Part shown: piece after piece, positions 17,835 to 26,908 of the stretch | Position numbering within the stretch: the stretch's first letter is position 1 | Layout: every line of letters begins with the position of its first letter | Assembly (NCBI RefSeq): GCF_003863365.1 | Contig: NZ_RQXT01000021.1 | Coordinates: 1-64,000, forward strand | Direction: 5' to 3' | Source: Mesorhizobium tamadayense | GTDB taxonomy: Bacteria > Pseudomonadota > Alphaproteobacteria > Rhizobiales > Rhizobiaceae | Length of the DNA stretch: 64,000 bases | Notes under the pieces: generated by a model | Databases searched by the model: none | The model's input: only the letters and a program-made list of their open reading frames with translations | What the model was told of the DNA's origin: nothing | Position numbers and translations under genes: made by a program

Positions 17835-18345
17835 CGGCCGCAAGCAGCACAGCCGAAACGATGTCTGGCATCTGGACGAGGTCGTCATCACCATCGCTGG
17901 CAGGAAACATGGGTTGTGGCGCGCCGTCGACCAGGATGGCTATGTGCTCGACGAGATCGTCCAGAACCGCCGCAACACCAGGCGGCCAAGTGCTTGCTGA
18001 CGCGGCTGCTGAAGAAGCAAGGCGTCGTGCCGAAACGCATGATCACCGACAAGCTGCACTCCTATGGAGCAGCCAGGCGACAGGTGATGCCGGAGACGTC
18101 GAGCATCGGTCGCACAAGGGATTGAACAACCGGGCGGACAATGCACATGTGCCCCTGCGAAAACGGGAATGGATGATGCAAGGCTTCCCCGATCACCAGG
18201 AGCACTGCAGCGCTTCGTTTGGATCTTCTCGGCTCTGCGCAATCTCTTCGTCCGGCCCCTCAAAACGCTCCGCTCTCGCTACCCATACTCACCGCCTGCA
18301 AGCCATGGCGGAATGGAAAGCCGTGGCCGCGGTCAGCTGGCATCA
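17835..18345 (+). pseudogene. IS6-family (IS26-like) transposase remnant
   Basis: Across three frames the DDE core of an IS6-type transposase can be read: DVWHLDEVVITIAGRKHGLWRAVDQ in one frame, LLTRLLKKQGVVPKRMITDKL with SYGAARRQVMP in a second, HRSHKGLNNRADNAHVPLRKRE after another shift, and RLQAMAEWKAVA at the end. The N-terminal helix-turn-helix half is missing and several frameshifts are required, so it is inactive. Confidence 0.82.
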
Positions 18346-19094
18346 GCGGCCGCAGGTCTCAACGCGTTTTATGCGCACAACGGGACAGCGCCGCGCAGCG
18401 TTATTTCTCGCCCTTGCCGACAAACCTGACCTCGCCCATGCGGTCGCCCTCCGCGATCGCCACCGCACGCTTCTTGTTGGGCTATGTCAAACACGGCAAA
18501 TGCTTCGATATCTCCTCGGATGGCCCGCCCCCGGTGCATGACGATCGGCTTGGCCCACCCGAGCGACCCGAGCCTTTCAACGCACGAAAGGGCGGGCCAC
18601 AGCGCGGAGCCCGCTTGTTACAGAACCAATGTTCGATCAAGCGGAATGGCGGCATGTAAGTAAGAGATAAACCGCAGTGAATATTACGCAATCAGTAACT
18701 TTTGTTAAACCGCCTATAAGCATTTGTTATGAATGAAAAACAAAGTAAAAACATAATATAACATCACGACGCTATATTTTGTTAAATTTTGCATTGACAG
18801 AATTGCCATCACACAATTAATTAGGGCTTAGGTCCTTTGGGCATGGCGGACATACAGATAGGCTGCGAGTGGATTTTGACCTAGATCCTTAAGAGAATGA
18901 ACTGAGAAATGGTCCTCTCCTTTGCAAAAACAGGATCGCGCACGATCTCGATAAAAGGACTATCAGATGCGACGTCGCCTGCTATCTATATTGCGGAGAA
19001 GTGCAACAGAATTACCATGACAACGGTAGTGCTTCTTGGAGCAATTACGCCCATCGCGAGCGTCAAACTTCTGAAATTGCGGAGTGTCCCTACA
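18346..19094. other. AT-rich non-coding stretch before the aminomutase
   Basis: No gene is supported in these 749 bases. From about 18680 to 18830 the sequence becomes strikingly AT-rich for this window, with runs such as TAACTTTTGTTAAAC and AATATAACATCACG, then returns to average. It probably carries the promoter of the aminomutase-like gene and marks DNA from a low-GC source. The aminomutase frame stays open up to 18909, so a longer N-terminus is possible. Confidence 0.45.
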
Positions 19095-20198
19095 ATGTTG
19101 TTGACGAAAGAAAATTTCACCGACGCCATTTGGAACGACTGGAAGTTCCATATGCGCAATCTAATCAGGACGAAGGACAAGCTCGCGCAATGGATTGCCC
19201 TAAGCGATCAGGATGTCACAGCGATTGATGCGGTCAAAGGCACCTACCGGTGGATGGTGACTCCCTACTATGCGTCATTGATGTCGAAGGCGGATGACAA
19301 ATGTCCGATTCGCCTGCAAGCCATACCTCATGCGGATGAAATGAATACTGATGTTGGCTCGGACATTGATCCCGTTGGGGACGCGATATTCATTAAGACG
19401 CGACGCGTTATACACAAATACCCGAATAGGGTCGTTTTCTTGATTTCAGATACCTGTCCTGTTTATTGCCGTTTTTGTACAAGGAAATACCATACGTCTA
19501 ACGAGAAAGGAACGTACTATAACACGGATTATGATGCCGCATACGAACCTGATTTCGAGTATATCGCCCGGCACCAGGAAATATCCGATGTTCTACTAAC
19601 AGGTGGCGATCCGCTCGTACTGAGTGATGGTAAGCTGGAAGAAATAATAAGCAGATTGCGATCTATACCGCACGTCAAGATAATCAGAATCGGATCCCGT
19701 TACCCGGTGTTTTTGCCTCAGAGAATTACCGATGAGCTATGCAGCATGCTGGATAAGTATCGGCCCATATGGCTTAGCACGCATTTCAATCACCCGATAG
19801 AAGTGTCTGCAGAGGCTGCCGAAGCCTGCGACCGTCTCCTTCGGCACGGTATTCCCGTGCAAAATCAGACGGTCCTATTGAAGGGTATTAATGACAGTCT
19901 TGAGACTCTCAAGGCGCTCTTTCGCAGCCTTATCGAAATACGGGTGAGGCCGTACTATCTCTACCATTGCGATCGTGTCACTGGCGTTTCCCATTTCGTG
20001 ACTGGTCTCGAGCAAGGCCAAGAGATTGTCGATAAGCTTGTCGGGTTCGAAACCGGTTTTTCCGTTCCGAGCTATGTGGTTACTACAAAACTTGGAAAGA
20101 TTCCCGCCCAAAGGCCCTATCTATTTCGGCGCGGCAATCGAATTTATGTGAGGAACTATAATATGGAAGAGGACGATATAACCGGTTACCTCATCTGA
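19095..20198 (+). CDS. Lysine 2,3-aminomutase-like radical SAM enzyme
   Basis: A 367-residue KamA-family protein that should move an alpha-amino group to the beta carbon using SAM, a 4Fe-4S cluster and PLP. The cluster motif is CPVYCRFC (C121, C125, C128). LLTGGDPLVLSD is the SAM/GGE-like motif, and GKIP near the C-terminus holds the PLP lysine. In lysine 2,3-aminomutase, two aspartates (293 and 330 of the clostridial enzyme) hold the lysine side-chain amine. The first is kept here (YHCD), but the second region reads VVTTKLGKIP instead of VVDAPGGGGK, losing the aspartate and two residues. The substrate is therefore probably not plain L-lysine. I chose ATG 19095, where similarity begins; the frame is open from 18909. 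Confidence 0.85.
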   Translation: MLLTKENFTDAIWNDWKFHMRNLIRTKDKLAQWIALSDQDVTAIDAVKGTYRWMVTPYYASLMSKADDKCPIRLQAIPHADEMNTDVGSDIDPVGDAIFIKTRRVIHKYPNRVVFLISDTCPVYCRFCTRKYHTSNEKGTYYNTDYDAAYEPDFEYIARHQEISDVLLTGGDPLVLSDGKLEEIISRLRSIPHVKIIRIGSRYPVFLPQRITDELCSMLDKYRPIWLSTHFNHPIEVSAEAAEACDRLLRHGIPVQNQTVLLKGINDSLETLKALFRSLIEIRVRPYYLYHCDRVTGVSHFVTGLEQGQEIVDKLVGFETGFSVPSYVVTTKLGKIPAQRPYLFRRGNRIYVRNYNMEEDDITGYLI

Positions 20199-20735
20199 AT
20201 AAGTCTCGTGGCTGATGACTGGTCTATCCCGTCTTATGCATAATAGCGTGTTGGAAAGGCTGGCGAATGTAAGCTTAAGCGGTTGATTTGGCGTGGGAAC
20301 GGGTTGCTTGGGCCAACCCTTCCACCAGATATCGCGAGATCCTATGAGGCGTGGATAGCGACCTGCGCTGGACGACGGCCAAGTACTCTTCTTCCAGCCT
20401 GCCCGCTATGTAGCGCAACGTCGCTCCTGCGCCGCCGATCCCGATCCCAGGCTGGTATTTCGCGTCAGGAAAATCGGCGGCCACTCCGGCACCTCGCATG
20501 GGGTCGCCAGGGCTGAGGACCAGGCATTTTCGGTTGGCTTGGATTCTCGACCAGCTCAATCACGCGAACTGAGCCTCTTGAATATCGAAGAAACAAAGAA
20601 GGCGTTCAAGAGCTACCCGATCGGCTAATTCCACATCGGCATCGCCGACTGACAGACTGCTGATCTCCATTTTTATCGCTCAGGCCGGGACCACGTTCAC
20701 ATAGACCGGCTTTAAGCAATCCATCAGGAGGAAAC
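20199..20735. other. Intergenic region with a probable IS481 fragment
   Basis: No intact gene in these 537 bases. Around 20590-20690 the plus strand encodes KKAFKSYPIG, then FHIGIAD and QTAD separated by a stop, which resembles the start of the catalytic domain of IS481-type transposases (FHIDIAEVxT). An AGGAGG ribosome site at the right end serves the next gene. Confidence 0.4.
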
Positions 20736-21626
20736 ATGCTGGAGACCAGTCCGCGCCCGGTACGCCAGACAGACGGCCGGGAGTTCGTGCGTAGCGAACA
20801 CGGTGTTCTTCAGGAGGTCGCGCTCTGTCGCCCCACCTACTACGACTGGGCCGCCGAGAACGCGATTGCTGAGCAGTCAAAGTCTTCAGGCGCGTCGGTC
20901 GATGTGGACGCCGCCATTTCCCAACACCAGGAACTGGTCGCGGCCCTCAAGGGGGAGGGGGTGACATGCCACTTCCTCGAGCCCGATGAACATTTGCCGA
21001 TGCAGACGTTCGCCCGCGATAGCGGGATCATGACTCCGTGGGGCATGCTAATCGCCCAGATGGCCCGCCCGGAACGGCGCGGCGAATGGGGCGCTATCGA
21101 AGATCTCGCCTCCCATCTTGAGCTGCCTATCTGGAAACGCGTTACGGCGGCTCCGGTCGAGGGTGGCGATGTCCAGGTCCTCAGAGAGGGGGAGATTATC
21201 ATCGGTGTGAACGAGGTCCGGACCTTCTCAAAAGGCGCGGACCAGGTCGCGCGCTGGGTGGAGGGCGAGGGCTGGAGTGTGCGCAAGATACGCGTTCCAG
21301 CCCATTTCCTCCATCTCGATGTGCTTTTCACTGTGCTGAACGAGCGGCTTGCGCTATGCGCAACCGAAATTCTGGATGCTGCTGATGTCGCTTGGCTCTC
21401 ACAGAGGTACGAATTGATCCATGTGGGCTACAGCGATGTGATGCGGATGGGCTGCAACGTTGCCGCACTCGGCAACGACGTTGTCCTGTCTGCCAAACAG
21501 CAGCCCGAGATCAACGCGCGTATTCGGGCCAACGGGCTTAAGGTACTGGAGCCGGATCTCCAACAGTTCGTGCTCGAAGGGGGCTCGACACACTGTCTAA
21601 CCATGCCGCTGAGACGAGGTTTGTGA
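20736..21626 (+). CDS. Dimethylargininase/amidinotransferase-family hydrolase
   Basis: A 296-residue protein of the guanidino-group-modifying superfamily (dimethylarginine dimethylaminohydrolase, arginine deiminase, amidinotransferase). Family blocks are FARDSGIM, APVEGGDVQVL with the acidic residue, the catalytic histidine in HLDVLF, and a C-terminal GGSTHCLTMPLRR that carries the nucleophilic cysteine. These enzymes hydrolyse or transfer the guanidine of arginine derivatives. The ATG has a near-perfect AGGAGGAAAC ribosome site. It reads in the same direction as the aminomutase-like gene, 538 bases away, so joint action on an arginine-derived compound is conceivable but unproven. Confidence 0.85.
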   Translation: MLETSPRPVRQTDGREFVRSEHGVLQEVALCRPTYYDWAAENAIAEQSKSSGASVDVDAAISQHQELVAALKGEGVTCHFLEPDEHLPMQTFARDSGIMTPWGMLIAQMARPERRGEWGAIEDLASHLELPIWKRVTAAPVEGGDVQVLREGEIIIGVNEVRTFSKGADQVARWVEGEGWSVRKIRVPAHFLHLDVLFTVLNERLALCATEILDAADVAWLSQRYELIHVGYSDVMRMGCNVAALGNDVVLSAKQQPEINARIRANGLKVLEPDLQQFVLEGGSTHCLTMPLRRGL

Positions 21627-21689
21627 TCCCTACTGTCGCAGCGGCTGTCTATGGCAAGATAACGAAGTGAGCGCTGATATTTCGGCCAG

Positions 21690-22085
21690 AACATGCGTAG
21701 GGTCTATTTCGGCCTATCCGGCTCCGCCGCAAACGAGACCAAAATTAAGCTCGTCTGGTACTGCAATAACATTCTCGGCCGCGCTGAAAAGAAAAAGGGC
21801 ACCTCGCCGCATCGCGGTTATCACGGTCGGGAGCTGGTCACTGGTAGCCTGACGGCCCTTCCGTTCTTTCATAAGTTTTTCGACCTGCCTTTGAACCTGG
21901 TGCGCTTTACAACGACCCCGCACTACTATAGCCAGGCGCATGAGGGCGAACTGAGGAAGCCTTCTCCAAGCGCAGCGCCGACGAGCTTGAAACACTTATT
22001 CTTGCTGAGGGCCCAGATACGGTGTAAGCGGTGCGCCAAGGCACCTCCCAATATCGTCTTGCCCGACTTGAACAGTTGGAGGTGA
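21690..22085 (+). pseudogene. Class III aminotransferase fragment
   Basis: The frame reads VYFGLSGSAANETKIKLVWYCNNILG, then RGYHGRELVTGSLTALPFFHKFFDLP and HYYSQAHEGE, an internal part of an omega-amino-acid aminotransferase (GSEANETAIK and GYHG are the PLP phosphate and stacking regions). The continuation SKRSADELETLILAEGPDTV is in another frame and the active lysine half is missing. Truncated at both ends and frameshifted. Confidence 0.8.
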
Positions 22086-22226
22086 ACGGATGGCGAACGC
22101 TGTCCGTTAAGTTATTGAATTCACTTGCCTTGATTTTTCAGCGCGAAAATGTGTGGTAACAACATTTGATCTGCTAGCCGTATGTTGTATGGATTCTGCG
22201 GCATTCATTCGCTAACAACGCTGGGA

Positions 22227-22640
22227 TGTTTGTCGTTGAGAGAGTCGCGCGCGGCCACCGCTATCTTTAGCTCGTGGAAAGTGTCCGACGGCAAAACCGT
22301 TCGCCAGCGCACGATAAAGGCGCTGGCCGCAAGGATGCGCTGGTTGCCAGCGGCGAACTTGACAGATTGGCGGCCTCGATCGCGCGCCATGGCGAACGCA
22401 GCCTCATCCTGTCCGACATTGACGCGGGGCGGATTGCCTCTCGCCGCATTGGCGGTCCGCTGTTGTTCGGGCAGCTGTGGGAGCGGCTCGGGATCGGCGA
22501 GGTGCTGGAAGGGCGCCAGTTCGGCTTTGCGGTGGAACGGGCGGTGTTCGTTGGCACGCTGCATTGGCTGTTCGTCTCGGGCTCGGACCGAGGGGGCACT
22601 CGCATATCACAATGCCTTCCGCGCCACTAACGGCGTCGGC
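22227..22640 (+). pseudogene. IS1634-type transposase N-terminal remnant
   Basis: MFVVERVARGHRYL followed by a stop codon, then VESVR, KTVRQRTIKAL, LVASGELDRLAASIARHGERS and IASRRIGGPLLFGQLWERLGIGEVLEGRQF read across several frames as the start of an IS1634/IS4-like transposase. The catalytic domain is absent. The stretch from about 22640 to 22830 shows no recognisable family. Confidence 0.6.
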
Positions 22641-22834
22641 ATCCGGGACGATGTTCGTTCGCGGTTCATGACTGGCTGCATGTTCCTCTACCGACGCTTC
22701 GCCGACACCCTCGCGGGGGCCGACGCACGGCTCGAGGGCCGATGTGGATCGCTACTCCTTCATCGCAATGGACTTGCACCATCTACTCCTTGCCAGTCTC
22801 CCGGCGCACTAGAGCGCGTCCTGTTTAACCGGTT

Positions 22835-23640
22835 CATATCCTGCGGCTTTGAAGTAGTTGGCACATTCGGCTGAGAGTGAAGAGGTCGACGACCGCGCCG
22901 ACCGCGCCCCACAAAGCCTTGATGGTTCTCTCGGCCTTGCTCGCAGCAGCGCGCCTTGAGTTTGGCGAAGGCGTTCTCAATCAGATTGAAGTCGGGACTG
23001 TAAGGCGGCAGGTAGAGCAGGCTCGCGCCTGCGGCCTCAATCGCGTCGCGCACGCCGGCGGCCTTGTGGGCGGGCAGGTTGTCCATGACGACTACGTCGC
23101 CCTTCGACAATGTCGGGACCAGCACCTGCTCGACATAGGCCAGGAACACGTTGCCGTTCATGGCGCCGTCGTAGACGAAGGGCGCAGTCATGCCCGTCAG
23201 CCGCAGCGCCCCGGTGAAGGTCGTGGTCTTCCAGTGGCCATGCGGTACGCCGGCTCGGCAGCGCTCGCCGCGCGGCGCTCTGCCACGCAGCCGGGCATCA
23301 TTGTGGAGAGGCCGGTCTCATCGATAAACACGAGCTTCGCCGGATCGAGGTCGAGCTGACCGTCGAACCAACGTATGAGGCGAAAGAGGTAAGTGAAGGC
23401 AGCAACTCGATCCCGAGTGATCAGCCGAACCCGTTTAGTAACGGACGTCAAAGTCCGTCTAATCTCTTGTGATGCGACTATAGTAGGACGCCGGGGGCGA
23501 TCACTCCGGGTTGCCATAACGGGTGACGTAGTGGAGTTCGCGCAGGGCGGGGATGAGGAGGGGGATGTTGCGGGTCGCGCTTCAGAGGATCTATGCGCGC
23601 GTTGTGATTGATGTAACTGGTTGCACAAAACCGGCTGCAC
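22835..23640 (-). pseudogene. IS630-family transposase, frameshifted
   Basis: The right part encodes the start of the DDE domain (LDPAKLVFIDETGLSTMMPG). The next frame gives PFVYDGAMNGNVFLAYVEQVL, VVVMDNLPAHKAAGVRDAIE and LYLPPYSPDFNLIENAFAKLKA with the remaining acidic residues. At least two frameshifts separate the pieces, and the N-terminal helix-turn-helix is not readable. A similar but distinct IS630 scrap lies at 27640. Confidence 0.85.
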
Positions 23641-23805
23641 ATACTATTGGGAGACATGCATCAGCGATATCGGCCAGCAAGTTGTCAGCCATTGTACATG
23701 CCCTCGGCGCGATCGACCAACCGCCGGAGCAGGCTGGACAGATAGAACAGATGCGATTGTCGCCGGGCGTCTGTGTCTTGAGCGGCGGTCTGTGCTTTCG
23801 ACACG

Positions 23806-25446
23806 TCAGGCCTTTCCGAGGTAACGATCAAGGACATTGCGGGTGACGCGTTCGATCATCGGGTCCTGTCTTAGCAGGCCGGCCACCCATTCGCAGCTCC
23901 CAGCGTGGAACACCTCCCCCTTGCCACGCGGGAAGTTGACGATCATGCCATTGCCGCGCTTGACCTTCTCGAGATTGGCGTCGCTTGCCTCGCCGAACAG
24001 CGTCTCGGCGGTGAAGCGGCCATCATGGTCGGTCAGGAACTGGTCCTCGATCGGGATATCGGCGCTTTCCTCGACCTGGGATGCCATGCCGACGGCAAGC
24101 ACTTGCAAGCCGTCCGGCGCGCCGCTGGTGGCGGTCGGGTAGGGCAGGCCGCCGCGGATCTCGAAGTCGAGTCCGTCGACTTCGTAGCCATAGACATGAC
24201 TCTCGGCGCCGAGCAGGTCGCCATAGTAGATGCCGGTGCCGGCGAAGGCCCAGTGCTCGGGCCGGTAGACCGGGAAGCCGCGCACGCCGCGCGGCGCGCA
24301 GCCGCCCCAGCCGGCATAGACGCCTCTGGTCGCGTTGAGGCCGAAGGTGGCGCTGCCGGGTCGGCCGATCTCGGGCGCTTCCCAGGAATTGGTGGCGCGG
24401 GTGACGTCGTCGCCGCGATAGGCGGGGTCCTCGGCACGGGCTCGGTATTTGTAGCAGACCTGGCGACGGCCTTCGTCTTCCAGCCGCGTCTGCCACATGA
24501 AATTGCCGGCAAAGCGCGCCGCATGGCCGCCGCGCTCGACATAATTGTCGACGGCATCGCGCATTTCCCAGGTCCAGTATTCGTCATGGCCGACGAAGAC
24601 GGCGCAGTCGTAGCCGTCGAGAATCTCGGGCGAAAAATGCAGGTCGTGCTGGCTTGCGAGATCAACTTCATAGCCGGCCCGTTCGGCGAAACGGAAGAAG
24701 TGGCTGTCGTAGCTTGCCCAGCCCGACGAGGCGTATTTCTTCGAATGGCCGGTGGCGAGCGCCCATTCCATATGCGGATAACGCGGCACGGTCTTTGGCT
24801 GCACGGCGACCTCCAGCGGCACGCGCGGCGCATCCTTGGGGAGCACGACGAAGCCACGGCACCACGGGCGCTGTGTCGACACGATGGGTGAATACTGGTT
24901 GCGGTCCGGCCCGGTGACGCCCTGATAGTGGTTGGAGCCGCCCCAGGTATTGTAGGCAAGCCAAGTGCCCGTCGCCGCCACCTGCAGCACACGGCCAGGC
25001 TTCTTGCCGGGCTGGGGAGAGACAATGAAAAGATGGTGGCTGTGGATTGGCTTGCCGTCGCGGCCTTCCGCAGTCAGCGTTAGCCGATAGGCACCGGACG
25101 GCCAGTCGTCGCCAACGCGAAATTCAAACGAGGCTTCCCAGCCACAGCCGTCGACCGAGCATTGGTCGGGGCTGTCCTGCCAGAGCGCCGCGATGCCCGA
25201 TTTCTCGAACACTTTCGTTTCGGTGCCGCCATCGCGGACGATCGCCATTTTGAATGCCGGAGCTGTCGAACTGACACGCAGCGTCGCGGTCTCACCCGCG
25301 CGATAGGAAAAGCGGTCGCTGTAGCACCAGATCTCGCCGCGCTCGCCGTCCATGCCGGGCCACTCGTAATAGTGGCCGCGCACCGCGTGCCGGCGCTGTT
25401 CCGGCGTCAATCCGAAATCGGGGAATTCCATGGTCAGTCTAGTCAT
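23806..25446 (-). CDS. N,N-dimethylformamidase large-subunit-like protein
   Basis: A 546-residue protein resembling the C-terminal and central parts of the N,N-dimethylformamidase large subunit (DmfA2), an iron amidohydrolase that releases dimethylamine from dimethylformamide. Typical segments are TGTWLAYNTWGGSNHYQG, VFVGHDEYWTWEMRDAVDNYVERGGHAARFAGNFMWQ and VNFPRGKGEVFHAGSCEWVAG. The known large subunit is about 760 residues, so this is a shorter family branch and the substrate may be another small amide. The start codon overlaps by four bases (ATGA) the stop of an ABC-transporter ATPase fragment, showing that the gene came from a transporter-plus-amidase operon whose upstream part has been cut off. 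Confidence 0.8.
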   Translation of the reverse strand: MTRLTMEFPDFGLTPEQRRHAVRGHYYEWPGMDGERGEIWCYSDRFSYRAGETATLRVSSTAPAFKMAIVRDGGTETKVFEKSGIAALWQDSPDQCSVDGCGWEASFEFRVGDDWPSGAYRLTLTAEGRDGKPIHSHHLFIVSPQPGKKPGRVLQVAATGTWLAYNTWGGSNHYQGVTGPDRNQYSPIVSTQRPWCRGFVVLPKDAPRVPLEVAVQPKTVPRYPHMEWALATGHSKKYASSGWASYDSHFFRFAERAGYEVDLASQHDLHFSPEILDGYDCAVFVGHDEYWTWEMRDAVDNYVERGGHAARFAGNFMWQTRLEDEGRRQVCYKYRARAEDPAYRGDDVTRATNSWEAPEIGRPGSATFGLNATRGVYAGWGGCAPRGVRGFPVYRPEHWAFAGTGIYYGDLLGAESHVYGYEVDGLDFEIRGGLPYPTATSGAPDGLQVLAVGMASQVEESADIPIEDQFLTDHDGRFTAETLFGEASDANLEKVKRGNGMIVNFPRGKGEVFHAGSCEWVAGLLRQDPMIERVTRNVLDRYLGKA

Positions 25447-25571
25447 CGTCTTACTCCGGCAGCGAGGTATTTCTTGAGGAAGGTGCGGGTGCGTTCTTTC
25501 TGCGGCGCGCGGAACATGTCGCCCGGCGGGCCTTCTTCCGCCAGCACGCCGCCATCCATGAACAGCGTGCC
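25443..25571 (-). pseudogene. C-terminal stump of a polar amino-acid ABC transporter ATPase
   Basis: Forty-two codons read GTLFMDGGVLAEEGPPGD, then PQKERTRTFLKKYL, which is the end of GlnQ/HisP-type ATPases after the H-loop. The stop TGA overlaps the ATG of the amidase-like gene. The rest of the ATPase is gone; the sequence to the right of 25571 belongs to a different locus (thiolase), so 25572 is a recombination junction. Confidence 0.82.
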
Positions 25572-25638
25572 TTAGCACATTTAAAGTCTGGATTTGATCA
25601 TCTTTTCTATGACCAACAAGCGTAGAACTTGCTGTGCT

Positions 25639-26081
25639 TCATAACCCTTCAAGACATATGGCGACACCCATGCCACCACCGATGCACAGGGTTGCGAGAC
25701 CCTTTGCCACGCCGCGCCGCCTCATTCAAACAGCAGGGTATTGAGTACGCTCGCGCCGGACGCGCCCATCGGATGGCCGACGGCAATGACCCCGCCGTTG
25801 ACGTTGACGATCATGGTATTCCAGCGGAGGTCCTTGTTGACGGTGCAGGCCTCGCCGCAAAAGGCTTCGTTGGCCTCTACCAACTCGATATCGCCGATCG
25901 CCCAGCCGACCTTTTCCAGCGCTATGCGGGCGCGGGGATCGGTCCTGTGCCCAACCACACGCATCCCTTCAGGAATGTGGTTGGCGACGAGAGTGGGAAT
26001 GCCGAAGCCGAGGTTGACGTAGGTCCCGCCTTCAAGTTCGCGAGCCGCCCGCGCAGCCATCTGGTTTCGATCCCAAGCCAT
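25639..26081 (-). pseudogene. In-frame fusion of ScoB N-terminus to a thiolase C-terminus, frameshifted at the end
   Basis: The ORF begins like the beta subunit of 3-oxoacid CoA-transferase (AWDRNQMAARAARELEGG, YVNLGFGIPTLVANHIPEG) and after about 38 residues continues as the C-terminal domain of an acetyl-CoA acetyltransferase (VEANEAFCGEACTVNKDL, VNVNGGVIAVGHPMGASGA). The true end, GLATLCIGGGMGVAI, is reached only after a one-base deletion in a short A run near 25722. Homologous genes of this pathway often adjoin, so an internal deletion within a scoA-scoB-phaA type operon explains the chimera. The ScoB active-site glutamate region is lost. Confidence 0.85.
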
Positions 26082-26093
26082 GTGTTCCCTCCC

Positions 26094-26783
26094 TTACGCT
26101 GCTACGCGTGTCGTGCGATGTTCGATGCGCTTCTCGTGTTCGCCCTGGATCAGGCGATGCACGTAAATCCCGGGCAGGTGAATCTGATCGGGATCGAGGC
26201 TGCCGACCGGCACAATCTCTTCGACCTAGGCGACGCAAATCTTGCCGCAGGTTACTGCCGGCGGATTGAAGTTGCGAGCCGTCTTGCGAAAGACTAGGTT
26301 GCCTGTCGTGTCCGCTTCCAGGCTTTGACATTGCGAGGTCAGCAATGATGCCAGTCTCGAGGACATAGGTCTCGTCGTTGAACGCCTTATGCTCCTTACC
26401 TTCGGCCACGACCGTGCCGACGCCGGTTTTGGTATAGAACCCTGCGATACCGGCGCCGCCAGCACGCATGCGTCCGGCAAGCGTGCCCCGCGGATTAAAT
26501 TCCAGCTCGAGCTCGCCGCTGAGATACTGCCGCATGAACTCGGCATTCTCACCGACATAGGGGAGATCATCTTTTGATCTGCTTCGTCTTCAGCAGCACG
26601 CCAAGCCCGAAATCGTCGACGCCGCAGTTGTTCGAGACGACCGCCAGGTCCCTGGTCCCTGCCTGGCCCGCGCTGATCAAAAGTTCCGGAATGCCGCTTA
26701 GACCAAACCCGCCGGCAGCAATCGTCATGCCGTCACGCAGCGCCCCTCCAGCGCATTTGCTGCACTGGAAAAAACCGTATCAT
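26094..26783 (-). pseudogene. scoA: 3-oxoacid CoA-transferase subunit A pseudogene
   Basis: Pieces in three frames give the family sequence: SSAANALEG, then GMTIAAGGFGLSGIPELL and VVSNNCGVDDFGLGVLLKTKQIK, then YVGENAEFMRQYLSGELELEFNP and FYTKTGVGTVVAEGKEHK, then GNLVFRKTARNFNPPA followed by a stop, and GEHEKRIEHRTTRV at the end. At least three frameshifts and a stop codon inactivate it. It precedes the broken scoB, the order of intact succinyl-CoA:acetoacetate transferase operons. Confidence 0.88.
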
Positions 26784-26908
26784 CGTGTCCTCCACTTTGC
26801 GATGCCCGCGCCGTTTCGGCGAGACCTCTCATATCGCGGCAACTTTGCGGATTGCGCATGAGGCGACCATCCGTAAGAATACGTAGGTCCATACGTGGAG
26901 GACTTATT

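Noticed and set aside
23905..24891. A 328-codon plus-strand frame
   Set aside because: Antisense to the dimethylformamidase-like gene; composition is that of a mirror frame.
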